From: Effrenium voratum | Taxonomy: Eukaryota > Sar > Dinophyceae > Suessiales > Symbiodiniaceae | Length of the DNA: 64,000 nt | Direction of reading: 5' to 3' | Assembly (NCBI GenBank): GCA_963377175.1 | Contig: CAUJNA010002946.1 | Coordinates: 424,328 to 488,327, forward strand | Part shown: positions 57,082-64,000 of the stretch, piece by piece | How positions within the stretch are numbered: the first letter of the stretch is position 1 | How the letters are laid out: each line of letters begins with the position of its first letter | Translations under genes and position numbers: made by a program | The notes under the pieces: model-generated | What the model saw: only the letters and a program-made list of their open reading frames with translations | The model's database searches: none | What the model was told of the DNA's origin: nothing

Positions 57082-58068
57082 GCGCGCAGCGGGAGGCTCC
57101 TTTTGCTTGGTCCACGGTAAGACATTCTGAAAGTCACCCTGATGGCGATTGAAAGGAATACCGCCCCCACCAGTACTTTAGAGAACCCCTCAAAATGTTA
57201 TTTTTAATTGGCTCAGGGGGTATGGGCAAGAATGTCTAGTGAGTATAATTACTCTACTTCCCAAACGCTCAACCATTCTTTCCGTTCATCCTTCTCTTTT
57301 AAGCATGGCCAACCAGAGATGCGTGCATTCTCTCCAAAGAGCGAGCAAAGTCTCCTTGAAAGAAGCGTGCTCGTCATTGGTGAGGACAAGGCTGTTCCAA
57401 CGTGAGTACTATGTTGACCGGCCACAGCACCGAAGCTTGTTGCACCTTCACGGCTCTCTCCTCAAATGGTAGACCCCCCGGTTGGATAGTCCTTGCAGGG
57501 GTGCAAATACTGGGCTTTGCTGGGGTGTGTCAAATTTCAAGAGGTTTACCCATCGGAATCTCATGGCATTTCAACATACGGAGCCCAGCAGGGGAGAGGC
57601 CCTGAATTCCTATTTATATATATAGATGTATTATATATCATGTAATATAATCTATTCTCTCAGCAGATGTGCCATACGAGCAACAGACAGTATTGACTTG
57701 GTCTCGCTAGTCCACTGGTAGTTTGGTCACAACATGGAGAACCCCCCGGAAACCTCAACCCCCACCAAACTGTGAGGCCCACCCAGCCAAATTCCTCTTG
57801 AAAACAAATCATGCGTACTGTGTTTTAAGACTCCCTCTTCGCCACAGCAGGATTTCTAGGCACCCATCATTATTTTCTAGCGGTGCTGCCGACATGGGTT
57901 AGATTGTGGTGTTAGCTGTCCATTAAGCTCAAATGACAAATACCAGCGGACAGCATTCCCTGCTTCTTATCTAAAACTGGATGCAATATAGCCCAAGTGT
58001 ATTATATTCCCGGAAGCAAGCCCAAAGGTAATGTTTGTTTCCAAACTGCTCCCACATTTGACACGCAG

Positions 58069-58140
58069 GCCACGGAGCAGATTGACAAGCTCAAAAAGGA
58101 GAGTGGCGAAAGCCGGGAGCAGCTCGGAAAAAGAGAGCAG
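58069..58140 (+). CDS. SMC4: SMC4 coiled-coil exon
   Basis: ATEQIDKLKKESGESREQLG, then KREQ. Acceptor ACACGCAG; GA donor CAG|GACGCG, or one codon later at a GC. Confidence 0.87.
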
Positions 58141-58539
58141 GACGCGGAGTGGCGAGTGGATCTTGTCGCTCAAAGCGAGCTATTCCTGTGCAGAGCTTTG
58201 TGTTTCTTTGACCATGCATTCGTTTAGTCCGATGGAACTTGCTCTAGCGACGCTATGGAAACTCCGCGGCAAGTATGGTGGGGTAAAACGAGTTCGTGCC
58301 CCACGAAGCTCCCTTAGGTCTTCGATCGATGAATTTTTGTATGAGCTGCAACGGATCGCTGGGACAAGCGAACTGCTTGACTGGTGTATTTGCATCGGAG
58401 CGGTGCCCTTGCTCACATGTGTTCTCATTTATTTACTTGGGCACTCCTTCGGGACATGATTTGCGCGGACATTTATGTGCATTGCGGTTCAGGATCTTCC
58501 ACAATGAATTTCATAATGCCATCCGTTCCCTCACGCCAG

Positions 58540-58569
58540 GAGGCAAAGGAAGCTTCCAAGATGCTGAAG
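58540..58569 (+). CDS. SMC4: SMC4 coiled-coil microexon (30 nt)
   Basis: EAKEASKMLK. Acceptor CACGCCAG; GC donor AAG|GCAAGG. Phase 0/0. Confidence 0.78.
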
Positions 58570-59090
58570 GCAAGGGGTTTCCTCTCGTGACCGGCTTCCA
58601 AAGATGCGGTGACTGGCAGAGGCAATGGCCCGAACTCCCAGTACTTATTAGGTGTGATCTAACCATGATGCAACAAACGCGTCCCGGACAGGTGCTAGAT
58701 ACCCATCCCTTGTTAACAAAAATGTGGCGTCAGTTATTGACTAGCCAAAGTGCATGGGCAGCACAATGGCGGCCCAGTGAGTATCTTGACTACCAGTTTC
58801 TACTCCCTTGTCCTAAATTGACATTGCTTACCGATAAGCCCATATACAAGACCTATGTTTGGGATTTGCACCTCGGGTAGGCTCATGTACCGATTGTCTC
58901 GGGGTATATCCATTGGGAGGTTCAATTTTGACCTTGGAATTATTCTGGAGTGCCCGTCCATTGGATACATATTAACCAGGCTCCCGCCTGCTGCCGCCGA
59001 CCCTCGGCGCATTAAGGGAAAAGTCACAAGGACCGGTCCTGAAACACGTCCGCAAACCCAGGGACCACTTATAAGATCCTCTACGACCAC

Positions 59091-59365
59091 AAACAAGGAT
59101 TAACGGAAAAGTCAGAAATAGGGCAGCTAGTCCGTTAATTACCGCTTGGGCCGGCTTGCGCCCAAGTCACTTCGAGTTGGCCCGGGAGCAGTCGCCTCTC
59201 CCGGGGTCGCCCTGAAACTGGCCCTCCCGAAGTTGACCAGAAACAAGGATTAACGGAAAAGTCAGAAATAGGGCAGCTAGTCCGTTAATTACCGCTTGGG
59301 CCGGCTTGCGCCCAAGTCACTTCGAGTTGGCCGGGAGCAGTCGCCTCTCCCGGGGTCGCCCTGAA
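59091..59365 (+). repeat. 126-bp direct repeat (two copies, 150-bp period)
   Basis: 59091-59216 and 59241-59365 are identical apart from one missing C in the second copy. Each contains the inverted pair TTAACGGA...TCCGTTAA. Confidence 0.95.
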
Positions 59366-59624
59366 GTTGCCCTGGACCGGTCGCCGGCAGGGACCGGGAC
59401 TTGGGACCCTGTCCAGGCTGGTCCCAGTCTGGCGCGGTTTGACTTGACGTATTGGACTCTCTTGCAGAATAGATGCAATCCTCTACTACCACAAGGACGT
59501 CAACAACCGCACGGGCCGGTTTGGTCGCAGGGTCATGGGTGCCAGTCCGGAAAGGTGTCTGGAGCGGTTTGAGGCAGCACAGCAGTTTGAATTGGGACCC
59601 AAGACCAGCGGTCACACCAGGACT

Positions 59625-59890
59625 CGATCCCGGACCGGTCCCAGGACTGGTCCTGGGACCGGTCCCAGACCAGTCCCAGGACCGGTCCCAGAACCAAACC
59701 GCCGGTCCTGGGACAGTCCCAGGACCGGTCCCAGGACTGGTCCTGGGACCAGTCCAGGACCAAACCCCGGTCCTGGGACCGGTTCCCAGGACCGGTTTGG
59801 TAATCCGAAACAGCAGAACCAGGGTCCCAGGACCAGTCCCAGGACTGGTCCCAGGACCGGTCCCGGGACCGGTCCCGGGACCGGTCCTGG
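59625..59890. repeat. Palindromic 12-bp array (GGTCCYRGGACC type)
   Basis: About 20 imperfect units alternating GGACCGGTCCCA and GGACTGGTCCTGG. Units are nearly self-complementary, so either strand can fold. Confidence 0.92.
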
Positions 59891-60257
59891 GAATCCACTT
59901 TTTGTGGGTTCGGGCGTGCCCCCCAGGGACTATCATTGATTCCAATCACTTCCAGTTGCATCCCACGCCGGTCCCCTCTGCAGGAGGCTGGGACGGGAGG
60001 CAGAGGGTCGGCGGATTTTCAGCTTGTCATGCCCTGGTTGCATCATTGGGGCACGCATGCACACAGATTTGTTCTTTACATCAGGGCTAGCAATTGCTGC
60101 CCTGCAACTCATCAAGGAACGTTTGCAGGGGTTCAGAGGAGGTGCCTCTACAGATGCTTGCATTCTGTGTCCCACGCTAATCCGGAGCGGAGCAGCCACG
60201 CTGCTGCGGACAGCTGGCAATGCATACGTAAACGCTTGCACCTTTCATTAGCGCCAG

Positions 60258-60323
60258 GAGCGAAGGAAGCTGGTAGCGGATGCCAAGGAGCGTGTGGCAC
60301 AGGTCATCTCGCAGGTGGAGCAG
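60258..60323 (+). CDS. SMC4: SMC4 coiled-coil exon
   Basis: ERRKLVADAKERVAQVISQV, then EQ. Acceptor GCGCCAG. Three in-phase donors are possible (after 60302, 60314, 60323); the last is used here (CAG|GCGGTG). Confidence 0.85.
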
Positions 60324-60813
60324 GCGGTGGGGAGTCCGTTTGGATAATTTTGCCGCTAGTAGTAGAATACCCTATATAATGTAGTAGAATAGTAGTGGAA
60401 TACTCTATACATACATAAACGTAATATAATCATAAAAGCGACGATATACCACCTGTGTCCAGAATACATAATATTGATATGAACATTGTCTATGGATGTC
60501 AATGCGCACGACCTTCAATCACATTGTCTTTCTAGCACACCCGCCATATGTATGGACTTCACACAATCGCAGAGGCTTACTCCGAGGCATAGTCCTAGGG
60601 ATGGATTTGTTTCCAAGAATCTGGGACATCTTGAATCCACATTGCTTGCCTTGTGTGTTTTATTTTTCAACGTCTGAAACAGGCGTCCTCGATTTAGTCA
60701 TGTTACTCAGGTATCCCGTAGTTGGTGGCTTGGATTGGTGTTTTTGAACCCCTGGATTTTGTAGGGGTGTACCCTTCCTCAACCACCAATTGGAGGGAAG
60801 CTCGGGCGAGCAG

Positions 60814-60876
60814 GTGACAAAGGAAGCCGCCGCGGCGCGCGTGAAGGCTGAAGAGGTGAAGAACGAATTCGAGCAG
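60814..60876 (+). CDS. SMC4: SMC4 coiled-coil exon
   Basis: VTKEAAAARVKAEEVKNEFE, then Q. Acceptor GCGAGCAG; GA donor CAG|GAGGGC inferred. Confidence 0.85.
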
Positions 60877-61653
60877 GAGGGCATGGAGGGCTGGGCTGCT
60901 ACCCCTTTGCTGTGGCTTCCCAACAGGGAGTATGGATGAGGGTTGGCCAGCCCTCAATTTCGCACAGCTCAGGGTTGGTGCGCACTTCTGCTACAGTCAC
61001 TGTTGCCGACCTTTACATGGCGAAGTAGTCCTTGGAAAGGCCTGCTATTGGTTTGACAGAAGGGGTTCCCTACATCCCTCAGCAGACTGCCCACATCCAC
61101 CTGACTAGCCCTGCAAACTTGTTGCTGGGGGCAAGTAATTTCGGGTCAGTCAGTGGATGCACACCATGGGGATGTATCGACCTGGGGACCAAGCCTTTTG
61201 GAATCGAAAAGTTTTGAACGGAAGCCAAATGCGCTGGTGTCGGTTTTTGTCTTGTTTAAGACACCCCTCGCCCCATTTTGCGGGAGTTGAAGGACCCATT
61301 GCAGCCACAAACAAAACAAACCGTAGAGGAAGCAAGGGAAGGGAAAGTCCCTGACAGAAATAGGTGCCGTCCCTCTTTTGATTGCTTACTTGGTTTGGGG
61401 TAGACTTGTTTATATCAGGTTTGGATCTTGAGTCATTTGACTTAGCCGGAAGCGCCTTCTAAAACCTTTTGAGCATGCCCCACCCCGCCCGCCCCATGAA
61501 GATTCATTTTACAGTGCTGTATGCCGAACATGTGTTTCTCAAAACCGCGGTGCCGCAACAATACGTTGTTTCTTTTTGGCTTCCCTTCGAAACCAAGGAA
61601 TCCATTTTGAGAAATGCGAAGGCGACCGGGACGTCGATGGACGCCATGCCTAG

Positions 61654-61701
61654 GAGCACCACCGAAGTCGGATTCACTCAGCGGTCAACGCAGCGGCCAA
61701 G
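61654..61701 (+). CDS. SMC4: SMC4 exon preceding the hinge
   Basis: EHHRSRIHSAVNAAAK. Acceptor GCCTAG; GC donor AAG|GCCAGA. Joins as SRIHSAVNAAAK|AGKLQGVYGR, matching the short linker before the SMC4 hinge. Confidence 0.82.
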
Positions 61702-62042
61702 GCCAGAAGCCGGTCGTGACAAACGCTGGGGTGCGCATTTGTCTCTCTGTGTGTGTGTGTGTGGGTGTGTGTGGTATGTATATATACATATATCCACAAA
61801 TGTATTCTTCGTGATGAGATCAAAGCTGATGCACAAGGTACACAAGGTATATAAAGAACCTATGAGGATACATAAGGATACATAGATATATAGCTGCATG
61901 TTTGACCCGACTGGACATAGTTTATGTGTGTTTAGTCAATGTTGTTATTGCGTATTTTATCACTATGTCCAACCCATGCTTGACCGTGGTGCTCATGATG
62001 TAGTTGCTTAGCTTTTCACAGTCTCTGAGCGGATGTACGCAG

Positions 62043-62105
62043 GCTGGAAAGCTGCAAGGTGTCTACGGTCGGTTGGGAGATCTTGGATCGATCAACAAGA
62101 AGTAC
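62043..62105 (+). CDS. SMC4: SMC4 hinge exon 1
   Basis: AGKLQGVYGRLGDLGSINKK, then Y. The GVYGRLGDLG motif begins the hinge that dimerises with SMC2. Acceptor TACGCAG; GC donor TAC|GCGCCC. Confidence 0.97.
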
Positions 62106-62821
62106 GCGCCCTGCAGGCATTGATACCCGTGTTGAGTTTGACTGATGCTGCCAAAGGGCCAGGTAGCCATGTGAGAAAGTGCCTGTTTCACTCCGGCAAC
62201 AGGCTTTACCTTCTGATGGCTTCTCTCTTGGTGTGTACGTCCTGAATCCATTCAGGAAGTGAGTTTGACTCGGATGTGTGCACGCCTTGGTTTGATCGAT
62301 TTACTTTGAGATTCCATCATGCCGGAGACTTACTCTTCAAACATCCAAAGACACTGAGTTCAGTTTGTTGACTTGGGATTTGTAGTTGAGAATGCACATG
62401 GCCCACTGCAGCCAGGTTGTCTTTTCAACAATGAGGTACCATGTGATGTGCATAATGCTGTGTGGGCTAGCTCCTCAAAGCCAGTGGCAGACCACAAGAA
62501 GAAGAACACCGGTCAGGTTGTCAAACAAAAGGGCCAAGCCTTTTGGGGGACCCCTTTCAGTGACATGTTGTGTTGGGGCCCATTCGCAGCCAGTCGGTTG
62601 TTGAAACAACACAGTCAGTTTAGCAGGGCCAATCATGCGCAACATGCTCAACCCAGACCATACAGTCACCCAGACTTTGCGTCAATGTGAACTTCATTGG
62701 TCCAAGTAGCTAGATGCAAGCACATGCTTGCCTTTCCAGATTCCATGTTTTTAGAAGTGTTGATCTAAACTTTTGGATTGCCGGCAGAATCGGATTGTCG
62801 CTTCAGAAAAACACATCCAAG

Positions 62822-62940
62822 GACGTGGCTGTCTCCACTGCGTGCACCATGTTGGATGCCATTGTGGTGGAGAGCACTGAAGATGCCCAAGCAGTCATCG
62901 AGTTCATCCGCAGCCAGGACAGCGGTGCACTGAACTTCCA
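62822..62940 (+). CDS. SMC4: SMC4 hinge exon 2
   Basis: DVAVSTACTMLDAIVVESTE, then DAQAVIEFIRSQDSGALNF and two bases; the D-VA-STAC--LD-IVV block is characteristic. Acceptor ATCCAAG; GC donor CA|GCCTGC, or GT after 62948. Confidence 0.95.
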
Positions 62941-64000
62941 GCCTGCAGGTCAGATTCAACGTGCTGGAAGCGTATTTGTAAAACAATCAAGGGCACCTAC
63001 CCACTTACACAGTGGCACCGTTTGCTTTTATGGGCTTCCCAAGCACAACTGCAGTGCAGTATTGTCTGGAGGTAGCCAAGATGCCGCGGCAGGCCCCTGT
63101 GCATACTCAAGCTTGCTAGACTGTCTTGCGACATCCTTTGTTCTTTTCCAGAGGCCAAATGGCAGTGGGTCAAAAATAGGTACCCAAAATGGACCAAATG
63201 GAATCCTGGCAAATGGAAAGAAGAACTAAAACCTGCGGTCCATATCCTGGTTTGATTTTGACCCATACCCAAATTTGTCTATCCTTGTGACTGGGTCTTT
63301 GGAGCACCCTGTAGCAATGGCCGCATCTCCAAAATCGATAGGACCTGGGCCGCGCTACTTGCGTTTGCATGCAGAAGATCCAGGTCGGGAATGCCAAGAT
63401 TTGGAATGCCGCGGAGGTTTTCTGGCGAAGTCGCCCCACGTGTTTTGACTTTTCCAAAAAATCAAAAAAGCAAGGGGCTGGGTGATTTGTTGATGGGTTT
63501 TGCAAACCTGCTAATTATTTTGGTACCCAGTGTTTGATGATCGAGGAGTCGCAAAGTGATTACCTTCATGGTGGCTGCGAGGGTGTGCAAGGGCAGTGGA
63601 TTGCTCACCACCTGAGCGAACTCCCGAAGCAGTCTCAGCATGTCTTGTATCATTGGGCCTGTCTCAAAACTGGGGTCCTGAAATCGTATGGTTGCAGGGA
63701 AACCAGAAGGAAACCAGCCACTATGAGGCGTCCCAAACTCTGAGAACCTCCCCACAGTTTCGACATGAAGACATTTGTCTTGGATAAGGGCACAGGGCAC
63801 GTGTCAAGAGCAGCCGTTCAGTCCCGGAGTGTGCCGCGTGGGCCACTGTGACATGGTTTTGCTGCATTGCCAGGACAGAGTCTGAGACTCAGAAGGCCTT
63901 GCGGCTGCTTTGGATGCAACTTGCTGGGCTGTTGAAAGGCAATGCCCTACTTTGGGGTCCCTGAGTGAAATTGGCATTCGAAGCTGAGGCGAAGTACATG
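62941..64000. other. SMC4 intron continuing past the window, one weak exon candidate
   Basis: The next expected SMC4 block (hinge end, TPENTPRLFDL-like) was not found, so it probably lies beyond 64000. A short open piece after TGCATGCAG at 63373 (KIQVGNAKIW) is not convincing. Holds TIR element copy 3 and a GGTTTCCT-type motif near 63700. Confidence 0.5.
63166..63265 (+). repeat. Short TIR element, copy 3
   Basis: TGGGTCAAA at 63166-63174, TTTGACCCA at 63257-63265, exactly 100 bases. Shares AAAATAGGT, GGCAAATGGA and ACTAAAACCTGCGGTCC with copy 1 or copy 2. Confidence 0.85.

Larger units (their letters stand above)
58570..60257. other. SMC4 intron (1.7 kb) with tandem repeats
   Basis: Largest core intron. 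Holds a 126-bp direct repeat and the GGTCCYRGGACC array. The long [12 protein letters not shown] frames on both strands are repeat translations. Confidence 0.85.
34031..64000 (+). other. SMC4: Gene locus: SMC4, condensin core ATPase subunit (5' half)
   Basis: SMC4 pairs with SMC2 in condensin and compacts chromosomes using ATP hydrolysis by head domains formed from its N- and C-termini. Here 31 consecutive exons (42444-62940) join in one frame to about 584 residues. In order: the N-terminal strand (ENFKSYGGVKVIGPFHKSFS), Walker A (GPNGSGKSN), the signature region FGKRAKKMRLNKVSELIHSS, the Q-loop side (NRFLILQGEVEQISLMKPKA), the first long coiled coil, and the hinge (GVYGRLGDLGSINKKY). The length from Walker A to hinge is close to that of animal SMC4 and no expected block is missing. 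LILQGEVEQISLMKPKA and the hinge motif distinguish it from SMC1, SMC2 and SMC3. Four more exons from 34031 to 39256 are proposed as the charged N-terminus. The second coiled coil and the Walker B head lie beyond the window. Introns are about 95-1700 bases in the core; donors are mainly GC. Confidence 0.92.

Noticed and set aside
59289..60090. Frames of 134-218 codons, GPGTGPGT and DRSWDQSW repeats
   Set aside because: Explained by the palindromic 12-bp array inside an SMC4 intron.
63373..63412. Next SMC4 exon after the hinge (KIQVGNAKIW)
   Set aside because: Does not resemble the conserved block expected after the hinge; left uncalled.
1..64000. tRNA, rRNA, CRISPR array, bacterial operons
   Set aside because: No cloverleaf, rRNA core, regular spacer-repeat array or compact gene packing was seen; intron structure excludes a bacterial origin.

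Overview
The window looks like nuclear DNA of a dinoflagellate, most likely a Symbiodiniaceae-type alga. Four observations support this: genes are broken into very short exons by introns of mostly 0.1-1.7 kb; splice donors are mainly GC, with some GT and GA; almost every intron is bounded as AG|G at its 3' end; and there is a 14-base match to the 3' end of the dinoflagellate spliced leader. All coding signal I could assemble lies on the + strand, as expected for dinoflagellate co-oriented gene runs. I saw no prokaryotic operon, tRNA, rRNA, CRISPR array or intact transposase. Long ATG-to-stop frames are mostly chance or microsatellite translations, so I annotated exons by protein similarity, splice-phase agreement and GC-rich coding texture.

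Layout. (1) 1-739: one copy of a short terminal-inverted-repeat element, then the last exon of an unidentified gene (stop at 737-739). (2) About 2.7-11.48 kb: a gene for a divergent microbial-type (retinal) rhodopsin. Seven exons are phase-compatible and give 272 residues with a stop at 11480; the extreme N-terminus is unresolved. (3) About 12.4-19.49 kb: an unidentified gene with small exons and a 723-nt last exon coding for a multi-pass membrane protein. (4) About 20.6-33.73 kb: scattered, phase-compatible exon candidates of an unidentified gene whose last exon ends at 33726. (5) About 34.0 kb to beyond the window end: SMC4, the condensin ATPase subunit. The 31 core exons (42444-62940) give about 584 residues, from the strand before Walker A through the first coiled coil into the hinge; four further upstream exons, charged and acidic, are proposed as the N-terminus. 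The second half of SMC4 lies beyond position 64000.

Between exons the DNA is rich in microsatellites (a CCCCA array of about 420 bp, GGGT, CATA, CAAG, ATC/TCC), inverted arrays of a 24-bp unit, a 43-bp fold-back, a 126-bp direct repeat, a 12-bp palindromic array and two dispersed short-repeat families. One dispersed family has TGGGTCAAA/TTTGACCCA ends and sits inside SMC4 introns, so it is an introner or MITE candidate.

The genes have no evident shared pathway. The rhodopsin-like protein is a candidate light-responsive membrane protein, and SMC4 acts in chromosome compaction, which is notable in organisms with permanently condensed, histone-poor chromosomes. Exon borders are inferred from reading frame and splice motifs without transcripts; several can shift by a few bases.
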